A DNA stretch of 64,000 nt from Paraburkholderia sp. DHOC27 (GCF_003429005.1 NZ_QVQV01000001.1:1233864-1297863), one strand, 5' to 3'. Shown: positions 55,446 through 64,000, counted from the first letter of the stretch. Translations and numbers: made by a program. Notes: generated from the sequence alone by a model not told the origin.

Positions 55446-56519
55446 ATGATCAGTATTCGAGAGCTGAGTAAGCGATATGTCGGAAAGAGCGGGGCGCCAG
55501 TCGAGGTACTGCGCGGCATCAATCTCGAAGTGCCCGACCGCACCATTACGGCGGTGATCGGCCCGAGCGGCGCCGGCAAGACCACCTTGTCGAAATGCAT
55601 CAGCCTGCTCGAGAAGCCGAGTAGCGGCTCGGTGCTCGTCAACGGCAAAGACCTGTCGAGCCTCGGTGCGGCGCAATTGCGCCACGAGCGGCGCGCTATC
55701 GGCACTATCTTTCAGGCGTCGGCGCTGCTCGAACGCCGGACCGCGGCGGAGAACGTTGCGTTGCCGCTGGAATACCTGGGCGTCGTTCGCCGCGACATCG
55801 AGCGGCGTGTGGCCGAGTTGCTGGAGCACGTGGGGCTCGCCGACAAGGCGCATCTGTACCCCGCGCAACTTTCAGGAGGGCAACGTCAGCGCGTCGGCAT
55901 TGCACGGGCCCTTGCGTTGCATCCGCAGGTGCTGCTTTCAGATGAAGCGACCTCGGGCCTCGACCCGCAGGCCACCGAGTCCATTCTGGCGTTGCTCAGG
56001 CAACTGCGCGACGAGTTCAATCTCTCCATCATTCTGATCACGCACGAGATGGATGTCGTGCGCACGGTGGCCGATAACGTCGCCGTGCTGCGCGCGGGGC
56101 AGATTGTCGAAACCGGCTCGGTATCGAGTCTCGTAGGCGACCCGGATTCGCAGATCGGGCGTCAGTTGTTGCCAATCCGTTTTGCAGCGAACGGCGCGGC
56201 CGACGCGATGTCTTTCGAAGTTCGCTACGCCACGCAACGGGATGTGCCGGAAGACTGGATCAGTTTGCTGGGTGACGCATTGCAGGCGCGTGTGCGCCTG
56301 CGTAGCGGCATTGTCGAGGACATCCACGGCAGGCGGGCGGGGCGCGCGCAGATCGGGCTGGCGTTTTTGCCTGGGGCAAACGCGGACGCGGGGCGGGCCA
56401 TTCGGGTGATGGCGTCGTTGGGGCTGTACGCAATCAGGCTCGACGAGCCCAACCAGGCGGTCGCGCAAATAGCCGAGCCCGCTGCACTGGAAAGCGGGAG
56501 GGTCTATGAGCAGGCCTGA
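55446..56519 (+). CDS. metN: Methionine-type ABC transporter ATP-binding protein with NIL domain
   Basis: A 357-residue ATPase: Walker A GPSGAGKTT, signature LSGGQRQRVGIARALAL, Walker B VLLSDEATSGLDPQ, and switch ILITHEMDVVRTV. The C-terminal NIL regulatory domain (about 265-345, FEVRYATQRDVPEDWISLLG) is the MetN hallmark and in homologues binds methionine to inhibit transport. Followed by permease and binding protein genes. In this locus it may import methionine or another organosulfur compound used by the linked monooxygenases. Confidence 0.92.
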   Translation: MISIRELSKRYVGKSGAPVEVLRGINLEVPDRTITAVIGPSGAGKTTLSKCISLLEKPSSGSVLVNGKDLSSLGAAQLRHERRAIGTIFQASALLERRTAAENVALPLEYLGVVRRDIERRVAELLEHVGLADKAHLYPAQLSGGQRQRVGIARALALHPQVLLSDEATSGLDPQATESILALLRQLRDEFNLSIILITHEMDVVRTVADNVAVLRAGQIVETGSVSSLVGDPDSQIGRQLLPIRFAANGAADAMSFEVRYATQRDVPEDWISLLGDALQARVRLRSGIVEDIHGRRAGRAQIGLAFLPGANADAGRAIRVMASLGLYAIRLDEPNQAVAQIAEPAALESGRVYEQA

Positions 56520-57204
56520 TGCGGACGCACTGATACTCGGCAACGACACGCCGTGGTCGCAGGTGCCGGCCATGCTTGGCCCGGCATATGCCGAGACGTG
56601 GCTCATGGTGGGCGTGGTGATGTTGTTCACGGTGACGGTGGGCGGCGCCATCGGCGTGCTGCTGTTCAACACATCGTCACGTGGACTGTTTCCGCGTCGC
56701 AGGGAAAATCTCGTGCTGGGATGGGTCGTCAACATGGGACGCTCGCTGCCGTTTCTCGTCCTGATGGCCGCCGTGATCCCGTTCACCCGCTTCATTACGG
56801 GCACGACGATTGGCATTCCTGCCGCAGCCGTACCGATGATTTTGGCCGGCATTCCATTCTTTGCGCGACTGGTCGAAAACGCCCTGCGTGACCTGCCGGA
56901 AGAGGTCTCGGCCGTCGGTCTGGTGTCCGGCGGTTCAATGCCACAGATCGTCTTTTCCGCGCAGTTGCACGAAGCGTTGCCGGGTCTGATTTCGGCGATC
57001 ACGTTGAACGTGATTTCGATGATCGAGTATTCGGCCATTGCCGGCACGATTGGCGCGGGCGGGATCGGGTATCTGGCAGTGGTCTACGGCTATCAGCGTT
57101 TCGATCATCACATCATGATCGCCACCATCGTGGCGCTCGTGCTGACCATTCAGGTCGTGCAACTGATCGGCGATCGCATTGCTGCCGGTTTGCAGCGCGC
57201 CTAG
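56506..57204 (+). CDS. metI: Methionine-type ABC transporter permease
   Basis: A 232-residue permease with five helices and the MetI sequence pattern: GRSLPFLVLMAAVIPFTRFI, GIPAAAVPMILAGIPFFARL, AVGLVSGGSMPQIVFSAQLH and MIEYSAIAGTIGAGGIGYLA. Start ATG 56506 overlaps metN by 14 bases, so translation is probably coupled. Confidence 0.94.
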   Translation: MSRPDADALILGNDTPWSQVPAMLGPAYAETWLMVGVVMLFTVTVGGAIGVLLFNTSSRGLFPRRRENLVLGWVVNMGRSLPFLVLMAAVIPFTRFITGTTIGIPAAAVPMILAGIPFFARLVENALRDLPEEVSAVGLVSGGSMPQIVFSAQLHEALPGLISAITLNVISMIEYSAIAGTIGAGGIGYLAVVYGYQRFDHHIMIATIVALVLTIQVVQLIGDRIAAGLQRA

Positions 57205-57263
57205 CGCATTCATCTCTCGTCCTTCACGCATTCTGTCTACGTCAATTTGAACAAGAGGATTCC

Positions 57264-58148
57264 ATGTCGACACCGCAGCCGCAATTCGAAATCAAGCAGC
57301 GCAAGAAAGGTCCGTGGGTTGCCAGCGCAGTGGTGCTGGTGGTGGCCGTCGCGGGCACGATTGCGTATGTCAATCATCGCGCCAATGCGGCCGTGCAATT
57401 CAGCGACACGCTGAAGGTGCATTACGAGCCGGCTATGGCGGGCGAACAGAAATTGATCGAATACGTGAGCCAGCATATTGCGCCCGACTACGGCATCAAG
57501 CTCGAAGCGGTTGGCTTGCAGGATCCGGCCCAGGCCGACGCGGCGGTCGCAAACGGCACCTATGCCGGCACCATTTATCAGCATCAATGGTGGCTCAAAC
57601 AGGTGGTGGATGCGAACGGTTTTCAGCTCACGTCCACAGAACCGGTGTTTCAATGGAGTTTCGGCCTGTATTCGGACCGCTACACGAATATCAAGGACGT
57701 GCCGGATGGCGCGACCTTTATCGTGCCCAACGATGGCGCCAACCAGGGCCAGGCGCTCTGGCTGCTGCAGCGCGCGGGGCTGATCGGGCTCGACAAACAG
57801 GTTGAACCGCGCGTGGCGAAACTGCGCGATATTGCGGACAACCCGCACCATTACGTGTTCAAGGAAATTGATCTGCTTTCCATGCCGCGTGTGCTCGATT
57901 CGGTGGACGTCGCAATCGGCTACACGTCGCAGTTCGACGCGGGCAAGGTTCCGCGCAGCAAGGGCATTCTGTTTCCGCCAGCACCGCGCACTTTTGCCTC
58001 GCAGCTCGTGATCGGCACCAAGTATCTGGACGATCCGCGCATCATCAAATTGCAGAAGGCGTTTGCCGATCCGCGCGTCAAACAATATCTGGAGACGACC
58101 GGCGATCCGCTCGTCAAGGGCGTGCTAACGCCAGTTTCATCGAGCTAA
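57264..58148 (+). CDS. metQ: NlpA/MetQ-family substrate-binding protein
   Basis: A 294-residue binding protein of the MetQ (NlpA) family. The N-terminus is not a lipobox: MSTPQPQFEIKQRKKGPWVA is followed by one hydrophobic helix (SAVVLVVAVAGTIAYV), as in an inner-membrane anchor. The mature part has HYEPAMAGEQKLIEYVSQHI, YAGTIYQHQWWLKQVVDANG and FIVPNDGANQGQALWLLQRA. Third gene of metNIQ. The helix anchor instead of a lipid anchor is worth noting among MetQ proteins. Confidence 0.9.
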   Translation: MSTPQPQFEIKQRKKGPWVASAVVLVVAVAGTIAYVNHRANAAVQFSDTLKVHYEPAMAGEQKLIEYVSQHIAPDYGIKLEAVGLQDPAQADAAVANGTYAGTIYQHQWWLKQVVDANGFQLTSTEPVFQWSFGLYSDRYTNIKDVPDGATFIVPNDGANQGQALWLLQRAGLIGLDKQVEPRVAKLRDIADNPHHYVFKEIDLLSMPRVLDSVDVAIGYTSQFDAGKVPRSKGILFPPAPRTFASQLVIGTKYLDDPRIIKLQKAFADPRVKQYLETTGDPLVKGVLTPVSSS

Positions 58149-58257
58149 TCGCGTATGCGGGCGAGATTCCAGATGTGATGCTCGGCAATAAAGTTCGGCA
58201 TCCTACATGTATCGCTCGCGATACAGCAATGTATAAATTTTTCCAAGCACCATCACG

Positions 58258-59511
58258 ATGACATCTCTAGCAGGCAAAAGCGGTTTCTCCGCCAGCGCGG
58301 ATTTCGACGCGCTAGTCGATCAATTCCGTCCGCTGTTCACACGGATCGAAGCGCAGGCGGTGGAGCGCGACCGCGCACGCACGCTCCCTTACGAAGCCAT
58401 TGGGTGGCTGAAAGAAGCGGGTTTCGGCGCGCTGCGGGTGCCGGTTTCGCACGGCGGGTTTGGCGTCTCACTGCCGCAATTGTTCCAGTTGATTGTCGAA
58501 CTGGCCGCCGCCGATTCCAATCTGACCCAGGCGCTGCGTTCGCATTTCGCCTTCGTGGAGGACCGCCTTAATGCGCAGCGCGATAGCGATCAGTCGGCGT
58601 GGTTCAGGCGTTTCGTCGACGGGCAGATCGTCGGCGGCGCGTGGACCGAAACCGGCAGCGTTGCGCTTGGCGAAGTCAGGACGAAAGTGTCGAAGCGCGC
58701 GGGGCGCTGGGTGCTGGACGGTCAGAAGTATTACAGCACCGGCGCGCTGTTTGCGGACTGGCTCGATGTGCTCGCACAGCGTGCCGACGACGGCGTCAAC
58801 GTAATCGCGGTCGTCAACCGGCATCAGCCTGGCGTGGTGCTGGCGGACGACTGGGACGGTTTCGGCCAGGTGGGCACGGGAAGTGGGTCGAGCCGTTTCG
58901 AAGCGGCGGGTGTGGAAGAACATCACGTGATCGAATTTGACCAGCGTTTCCGCTATCAGACCGCGTTTTATCAGCTTTTCCACGTGGCTACCTTGGCAGG
59001 CATTGCGGTAGCGGCGCAGCGTGACGCGGTCAAACTCGTGCGCGGCCGCACGCGTGTTTATAGCCACGGCAACGCACCCCGTGCGAGCGACGACGCGCAG
59101 ATTCAACAGGTAATCGGCGAGATCAACGCGTGGGCCTGGTCGGCAGAAGCGCTCGCGGTGCGCGCGGCAGCGTCCGCACAGCGTGCGTACGAAGCGCATT
59201 TTGGCGGCGACGCGGAAGCGGAGCACGCCGTGAATGTTGCCGCTGAAATTGAATCGGCGCAAAGCCAACTGGTGGTGTCCGACCTCACGCTACGCGCCGC
59301 CACGCACCTGTTCGACGCGCTCGGCGCTTCGGCGACCAGCACCGCTAGCGGACTGGATCGTCACTGGCGCAACGCCCGCACGGTTTCGTCACACAATCCC
59401 CTCGTCTACAAGGCCCGCATCGTGGGCGACTGGGCCATCAACGGCACCGAGCCGCCCTACGTCTGGCAGATCGGCAACGCCACGGCACAAACCGAAAAGG
59501 CACCAGCATGA
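58258..59511 (+). CDS. Acyl-CoA dehydrogenase-family monooxygenase (DszC/SfnC-like)
   Basis: A 417-residue flavoprotein of the DszC/SfnC group: LPYEAIGWLKEAGFGALRVP, WFRRFVDGQIVGGAWTETGS, GRWVLDGQKYYSTGALFADW and FEAAGVEEHHVIEFDQR. The C-terminal helical domain includes TLRAATHLFDALGASATSTA. These enzymes lack the acyl-CoA catalytic glutamate role and use reduced flavin and oxygen on sulfur compounds. The stop overlaps the next gene by ATGA. Position after metNIQ supports a role in organosulfur use. Confidence 0.9.
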   Translation: MTSLAGKSGFSASADFDALVDQFRPLFTRIEAQAVERDRARTLPYEAIGWLKEAGFGALRVPVSHGGFGVSLPQLFQLIVELAAADSNLTQALRSHFAFVEDRLNAQRDSDQSAWFRRFVDGQIVGGAWTETGSVALGEVRTKVSKRAGRWVLDGQKYYSTGALFADWLDVLAQRADDGVNVIAVVNRHQPGVVLADDWDGFGQVGTGSGSSRFEAAGVEEHHVIEFDQRFRYQTAFYQLFHVATLAGIAVAAQRDAVKLVRGRTRVYSHGNAPRASDDAQIQQVIGEINAWAWSAEALAVRAAASAQRAYEAHFGGDAEAEHAVNVAAEIESAQSQLVVSDLTLRAATHLFDALGASATSTASGLDRHWRNARTVSSHNPLVYKARIVGDWAINGTEPPYVWQIGNATAQTEKAPA

Positions 59512-60980
59512 GCAAGCCCATCCGTTTTAACGCGTTCGAAATGAATTGCGTCGGTCACCAGTCGCCTGGACTATGGACGCATCCGCGCGACCGTTCCTGG
59601 CAATACAAGGACCTCGTCTATTGGACCGATCTCGCCAAGACGCTGGAAAAGGGCATTTTCGACGGCATTTTCATTGCCGACGTGATCGGCTATTACGACG
59701 TCTACAAGGGCAACAACTATCATGCGCTGCACCAGGCGGCGCAGATTCCGGTCAACGATCCGCTGCAACTCGCCGCGCCTATCGCGATGGTAACGGAGCA
59801 TCTGGGCATCGGCATCACGGCCTCGACCTCGTTCGAGCATCCCTATACGTTCGCACGCCGCCTTTCCACCGCCGATCATCACACCAAGGGGCGCGTTGGC
59901 TGGAATATCGTGACCTCGTATCTGGAGAGCGGCGCGAAGAATATCAGCGAAGGCGGCTTGCGCGATCACAGCAATCGCTATGAGGTGGCCGCGGAATACG
60001 TGGAAGTGCTCTACAAGCTGTTCGAAGGAAGCTGGGAAGAAGGGGCCGTCGTGCGGGACCGGCAAAACCGCGTGTTCACGCATCCGGAGAAGGTCCACGA
60101 GATCGGGCACAAGGGCAAGTTCTTCGAGGTGCCGGGCTACCACCTGTGCGAGCCGTCGCCGCAACGCACGCCTGTGCTGTACCAGGCGGGCGCATCAGGT
60201 CCGGGCAAAACCTTCGCGGCACAGCACGCCGAGTGCGTGTTCGTGGCAGCGCCCTCGCAATCGGTGCTGAAAAACTACGTGGCCGACGTGCGCCGCCAGG
60301 CCGCCGAAGCAGGGCGCGACCCAGACAAGCTGCTCATCTATAACCTTGTCACGGTGATCGTCGACGAAACCGACGCGAAGGCGCAGGCCAAATTCGAGGA
60401 ATACCAGCGCTACGTTTCTTATGACGGAGCCCTGGTGTTCATGTCGGGCTGGACAGGTATCGACTTCGGTCAATATGCGCCGACTGATCTGGTGCGACGC
60501 GTAGAGACCAATGCGATCGTGTCGGCCGTCGAACATCTGGCGGGTGGCGACAAGGCATGGACCATCGAGGAGCTTGCCACGTGGGGCGGAATTGGCGGGC
60601 TAGGGCCGGTTTTCGTGGGCTCGGCTGCCACGGTGGCCGACATCCTGCAGCAGTGGGTGGAAGTCACGGGGGTGGATGGCTTTAACCTGGCTTATGCAAT
60701 TGCGCACGAGACGTTTGAAGATGTCGTGCATCATCTTGTTCCGGAGCTGCAGCGCAGAGGCGTGTATCCGACCGCTTACCGCCCTGGTACGCTACGCGAA
60801 AAACTCTTCGGTGACGCTGCACTGTTGCCCGACCAGCATCCGGCGGCCCGCTTTCGTGACATCGAGCGGGTCAAGCGTGAAAGTGCGGCCGCAAGCGCGG
60901 TGGCACACGCCGAGTCCCTGTCCTCGAATGCAACTGAAACTGCAAGCGCGAGTGCGCGCGAAGTGGCGACGATCCGCTGA
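59508..60980 (+). CDS. NtaA/SnaA/DszA-type flavin-dependent monooxygenase
   Basis: A 490-residue LLM-class enzyme of the NtaA/DszA/DmoA group: FNAFEMNCVGHQSPGLWTHP at the start, GIFDGIFIADVIGYYDVYKG, STADHHTKGRVGWNIVTSYL (family hallmark) and GASGPGKTFAAQHAECVFVA. The C-terminus is extended by an Ala/Ser/Thr-rich tail (about 465-490). It overlaps the DszC/SfnC-like gene by four bases. Relatives oxidise dimethyl sulfide, dibenzothiophene sulfone or nitrilotriacetate. With the upstream MetNIQ-like transporter and flavoprotein, an organosulfur substrate is most likely. Confidence 0.92.
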   Translation: MSKPIRFNAFEMNCVGHQSPGLWTHPRDRSWQYKDLVYWTDLAKTLEKGIFDGIFIADVIGYYDVYKGNNYHALHQAAQIPVNDPLQLAAPIAMVTEHLGIGITASTSFEHPYTFARRLSTADHHTKGRVGWNIVTSYLESGAKNISEGGLRDHSNRYEVAAEYVEVLYKLFEGSWEEGAVVRDRQNRVFTHPEKVHEIGHKGKFFEVPGYHLCEPSPQRTPVLYQAGASGPGKTFAAQHAECVFVAAPSQSVLKNYVADVRRQAAEAGRDPDKLLIYNLVTVIVDETDAKAQAKFEEYQRYVSYDGALVFMSGWTGIDFGQYAPTDLVRRVETNAIVSAVEHLAGGDKAWTIEELATWGGIGGLGPVFVGSAATVADILQQWVEVTGVDGFNLAYAIAHETFEDVVHHLVPELQRRGVYPTAYRPGTLREKLFGDAALLPDQHPAARFRDIERVKRESAAASAVAHAESLSSNATETASASAREVATIR

Positions 60981-61095
60981 AGTTTGACGCGTCGCCATGA
61001 CGACGCTTTGCCTCGCGCGCGTGACGAGTCGCGGTTCTTCGTGAACTGCGAGATCGTCACGCTTTAAATCTGCACGTTGACCGAAGCAGTAGGAG

Positions 61096-61129
61096 CGTGC
61101 AAAGCGGCGCATGAAGCGCCGCTTGCACG
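61096..61129. terminator. Long GC-rich hairpin between convergent genes
   Basis: Arms CGTGCAAAGCGGCGC and GCGCCGCTTGCACG pair along 14 bp with one bulged A and a short loop. It lies between the monooxygenase stop and the convergent cytochrome gene stop, so it probably limits read-through in both directions. No T tract on either side. Confidence 0.55.
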
Positions 61130-61141
61130 ATCACCACTCGT

Positions 61142-62416
61142 TCAATGCGCTGGCCCGGCGGTCAGTTTAGTGGCCGAACTCCGCGCGCCGTCAGCCGTCA
61201 GCTTGCCCGAACCGGGCTGATAACCGTTGGAGTAAAGCAGGAAGGCCATGATGTCGGCGTAGTCCTGGTCCTTCAGTTTGCCTGGACGATCCGCCGGCAT
61301 GTTGGTCGACATATAGCCGAAGATCCCCCCAATCGTCAGATGCGCGTTCTGTGCCGGTGCGAAGGCGGGTCCGCGCAGCGCCGGTGCGGTCACGCCCTGC
61401 AACGCCCCGCCGTGGCATTTCGCGCACGAACTGGCGTAGAGCGTCTTGCCGTGATCGGCTTGCAGGCGATCGAAAGAGGGCGCGTCAGTCGCCGCATCGG
61501 TGGATACCTTGATGAAACCGCCGTGGCCCGTGTTGTTGTCTGCGGTTCGCATCACGATGTCATGCACGAGCGACGGCGTTTCCGGACCATCGCGATACGC
61601 ATTGCGCGTGGCGTGGACATCAGGGCCGATGAGAGTGGCCTGGGCATCGGGCAGCGCCCAGGAGCGAGTCAGGTCAGCGAGCTTGCCGTTCGCGCTCATC
61701 GTCGCGAGGGCTGCGTCCACACGTTTTTGCAGCGCTTTGCCATTCGGACCAAACGCAAATACGAGGTGCCAGTCTGCATAAGGTGAAGTAGTTGGCGCGA
61801 CGGTGAAACGCTGTTGGGGATGCGCAAGACCGAACGCGACCACGGCCGGATACCAGACGATCGCACGCTGTGCGTGACCGCTGGCCACCGCGTTGACGGT
61901 CTGTTCCGAGGTGTTTTCCAGGTCGAAGCTCACACCGGTCTGCTGCACCGCGATCAGTTGCGCTGGACTGGCGTACATCGCCGCCACCGTGGTTTTAGCG
62001 GCGCCGTCAGGCTTCGCGTCGGGCGCCTCGACGCTCACGTAACCCGAGCGCAGATAGGCGCGCGAAAACAGCATCTTGCCGCCGGACGCGTCGGCCACGC
62101 TCGAACGGGGAAAGCCCGCTACCACGTCGCAGTCGTGGCCGAGGGTCCGGCCGAGTTCTTTCAGCGACACGCCGTCGTCATCGCCCTCGTCGATGCCATG
62201 CGTGACGAAGGTGGCGGGTACGTTGGCGGTCTTGAACACTTCTCGCGCCACCGCCTGATCGAGCGCGGTGGACGGGCTACCGGGAAACGTGCAGACGTGG
62301 ACTTCGGCGCTCGCCTGGAGGGGTATGAAGCTCACGCCGCTTGCCAGCAGTCCGGCGGCGAGTGCATGGGTGAAATGTCGGGACGGTTTGCTTGGTTTGT
62401 CGTGCAGGGCAGTCAT
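61142..62416 (-). CDS. Fused MxaJ/XoxJ-like binding domain and c-type cytochrome
   Basis: A 424-residue exported protein. After the signal region (about 1-38, ending LQASA) residues 39-260 form a family-3 solute-binding-like domain with VHVCTFPGSPSTALDQAVAR and LGHDCDVVAGFPRSS, typical of the MxaJ/XoxJ accessory proteins of PQQ alcohol dehydrogenases. A C-terminal cytochrome c domain has heme motif CAKCH (331-335) and the axial methionine candidate M373 in STNMPAD. The dehydrogenase gene lies upstream on the same strand (73-bp gap). In known systems the J protein and the cytochrome (G) are separate polypeptides, so this is a J-G fusion. Confidence 0.88.
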   Translation of the reverse strand: MTALHDKPSKPSRHFTHALAAGLLASGVSFIPLQASAEVHVCTFPGSPSTALDQAVAREVFKTANVPATFVTHGIDEGDDDGVSLKELGRTLGHDCDVVAGFPRSSVADASGGKMLFSRAYLRSGYVSVEAPDAKPDGAAKTTVAAMYASPAQLIAVQQTGVSFDLENTSEQTVNAVASGHAQRAIVWYPAVVAFGLAHPQQRFTVAPTTSPYADWHLVFAFGPNGKALQKRVDAALATMSANGKLADLTRSWALPDAQATLIGPDVHATRNAYRDGPETPSLVHDIVMRTADNNTGHGGFIKVSTDAATDAPSFDRLQADHGKTLYASSCAKCHGGALQGVTAPALRGPAFAPAQNAHLTIGGIFGYMSTNMPADRPGKLKDQDYADIMAFLLYSNGYQPGSGKLTADGARSSATKLTAGPAH

Positions 62417-62489
62417 GATGAATTCCGTAAAGACGAGGGCGATATCACGGCCGCGCGCCGCAGCCGCGATATCGCATGGGATGACGCGA

Positions 62490-64000
62490 TCAGCTCTGGT
62501 TCAACGCGAACACGTACAGGGTGCCGCCGCGCGGAATCTTGTCCGCTGCTTTCGCCATCGGACCGCCCCAGATTGGATTCGCACCGCCGTAACCCGCCAG
62601 TACCGCGACGTACTCCTTACCATCTATTTCAAACACGGAAGGTTGCGCCACCACGCCGCTGGCCAGTTTCGGGCTTTGCCACAAGACCTTGCCGCTCGTC
62701 TCGTCGAACGCGTACAGGTGACCGTCGAGCGAGCCGCTGAACGCTATTCCACCGGCTGTGGTCGCAACGCCGCCATTCCACGGCAATTTGCTCCAGTGGC
62801 TCCAGACCTTCTTGCCGGTGTTGACGTCGACCGCCTGCAACTCGCCGTAACCCTGGCTGCCCGGCTCGGGTTTGATTTCAAAGCCTTCGCCGAGATACGG
62901 CAACCCTTCCATATAGTTCACGGACTTGCCCGACAGCGACATGCAGGCGTGCAATGCGGGGATGAAGGCGAGATGCTTGTCGGGGTCATAGGAAACCGAC
63001 CACCAGTTCTTGCCGCCGAGGAAGCTCGGGCAGGTTTCGATGGTCGTGCCGGCCTTCGGGTACTTGCTGGCGTCCTGCTGCGGTGCGCCGTCGGCCGAAT
63101 AGCCCGTCACGGAGGTGGCCTTGACGAACGGTCGCGCGTAAATCAGCTTGCCGGTGGTGCGGTCGATGGCGTGGAAATAACCGTTACGGTCGGCATGGAC
63201 GATTGCATCGTAGTCCTTGCCTTCGTACTTGATGTTGGCGAGCACGGGTGTGTTCACGCCGTCATAGTCCCACGTGTCGTGCTTCGTGTATTGATAGTGC
63301 CACTTGAGATCGCCGGTCTTGGGATCGAGCGCGAGCAGCGAGTCCGAATACAGATTGTCGCCGGGGCGCAGATCCGCGAGCCAGGGTCCGGGGTTGCCGA
63401 CGCCCCAGTACAAGGTTTTTGAAGCAGGGTCGTAGGTGCCCGTCAGCCAGGCAGGCGCACCGCCGTGTTCCTGCATGCCATCCGGCCATGTGTTGCCGTC
63501 TTTCTCCTTGGCGCCGGGAATCGTGTAACGCTTCCAGAGCGTTTTGCCATCGGTTGGGTCTAGCGCGGCAATGAAGCCACGCGCGCCATATTCGCCACCG
63601 GAGCTGCCCACCACGATCGCGCCGTCGAGTGCGAGCGGAGCCAGTGAAAACGCGTAGCCGAGGCCAGGCTCGAACATCTGCTGCTTCCACACAACCGCGC
63701 CGGTTTGCGCATCGAGTGCGGCGACTTCGCCACTCAGCATCGCCACGTAGACGTTCTTGCCGTAGAGCGCGACGCCGCGATTGACCACGTCGCAACAGGC
63801 GGTCTTGAACGATTCATCGCCGAGCTTCGGCTCGTATTTCCAGAGCTGTTTGCCGGTGGTCGCATCGAACGCGTAGACGTTGTCCTTCGGCGTGGTCACG
63901 AACATGAGATGACCGTTGACGATAGGCGTGGCTTCGAAACCCTGTTGCAGATCAGCCGGAAACTTGTAGCTCCAGGTCTGCTTGAGATTCTTTACGTTAG
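62490..64000 (-). CDS. PQQ-dependent alcohol dehydrogenase, lanthanide-type signature (cut by window edge)
   Basis: The frame is open through the right edge, so the N-terminus is missing; 503 codons are seen. Quinoprotein beta-propeller features: FEATPIVNGHLMFVTTPKDN, the vicinal disulfide ACCDVVNRG, GSSGGEYGARGFIAALD (metal-ligand Glu), YWGVGNPGPW (metal-ligand Asn) and HYQYTKHDTWDYDGVNTPVL. Catalytic aspartate and the residue two further on are both Asp (codons at 63267-63269 and 63261-63263). Calcium enzymes have Ala or Ser there, whereas XoxF/PedH-type lanthanide enzymes have Asp. It probably oxidises short alcohols in the periplasm and passes electrons to the cytochrome domain of the next gene. 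Confidence 0.92.
   Translation of the reverse strand, partial: NVKNLKQTWSYKFPADLQQGFEATPIVNGHLMFVTTPKDNVYAFDATTGKQLWKYEPKLGDESFKTACCDVVNRGVALYGKNVYVAMLSGEVAALDAQTGAVVWKQQMFEPGLGYAFSLAPLALDGAIVVGSSGGEYGARGFIAALDPTDGKTLWKRYTIPGAKEKDGNTWPDGMQEHGGAPAWLTGTYDPASKTLYWGVGNPGPWLADLRPGDNLYSDSLLALDPKTGDLKWHYQYTKHDTWDYDGVNTPVLANIKYEGKDYDAIVHADRNGYFHAIDRTTGKLIYARPFVKATSVTGYSADGAPQQDASKYPKAGTTIETCPSFLGGKNWWSVSYDPDKHLAFIPALHACMSLSGKSVNYMEGLPYLGEGFEIKPEPGSQGYGELQAVDVNTGKKVWSHWSKLPWNGGVATTAGGIAFSGSLDGHLYAFDETSGKVLWQSPKLASGVVAQPSVFEIDGKEYVAVLAGYGGANPIWGGPMAKAADKIPRGGTLYVFALNQS

Overview
The window reads as a high-GC chromosomal or megaplasmid segment from a beta-proteobacterium of the Burkholderiaceae (Paraburkholderia/Caballeronia-like). 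This is inferred from base composition, the number of LysR regulators, the RND, FUSC and NodT efflux genes, sugar/polyol uptake, organosulfur scavenging and a PQQ alcohol dehydrogenase. It is dense accessory metabolism: about 50 protein genes, many in small divergent regulator/enzyme pairs. I see no tRNA, rRNA, CRISPR array, transposase or phage gene.

Layout. 1-4937: an RND tripartite drug efflux operon (adaptor cut by the left edge, pump, outer-membrane lipoprotein). 5030-10504: a Pro/Ala-rich exported protein, a SetA/B-like MFS exporter and two divergent DUF1254/DUF1214 proteins. 10600-17873: AraC/SDR pair, FUSC exporter, LysR/SDR pair (the SDR lacks its catalytic lysine), small membrane protein and an NTF2-like protein. 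17919-20651: FadH-type dienoyl-CoA reductase divergent from a PadR regulator, with twin operator-like repeats between them. 20655-25475: inositol/polyol catabolic genes (IolG, hydroxypyruvate-isomerase-like, an orphan periplasmic sugar-binding protein) next to a cytoplasmic protein that fuses a winged helix to an ABC-type solute-binding domain. 25534-29933: LysR/CoA-transferase pair, methyltransferase, small secreted protein. 29934-30700: gene-poor, with a candidate small RNA.

30701-35360: a cupin protein and a PhnD-PhnE-PhnC-type ABC cassette bracketed by two gene remnants (a quinone reductase tail and a 5'-truncated OprM). 35629-45500: a sugar-utilisation locus with split transketolase, MFS permease, SDR and LysR on the minus strand, and a ribose-type ABC transporter plus a COG3618 lactonase on the plus strand. 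45586-49587: quinone oxidoreductase, carboxymuconolactone-decarboxylase-like protein, succinate-semialdehyde-type dehydrogenase and LysR. 49734-51853: NDH-2 and an Rrf2 regulator, each preceded by the same 8-9-8 inverted repeat. 52287-53827: atypical orphan response regulator and a CPBP protease. 54058-60980: sulfur scavenging (two flavin monooxygenase-type proteins, MetNIQ transporter, DszC/SfnC-like enzyme). 61142-64000: a fused MxaJ/XoxJ-like plus cytochrome c protein next to a PQQ alcohol dehydrogenase cut by the right edge, with an Asp-Tyr-Asp lanthanide signature.

The items that look least described are the winged-helix/solute-binding fusion (23826-25475), the J-domain/cytochrome c fusion with its probable lanthanide dehydrogenase, the candidate small RNA at 30310-30380, and the paired operators of the Rrf2/NDH-2 and PadR/FadH loci. 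All functional assignments are by reading motifs and family resemblance; no database search was run.
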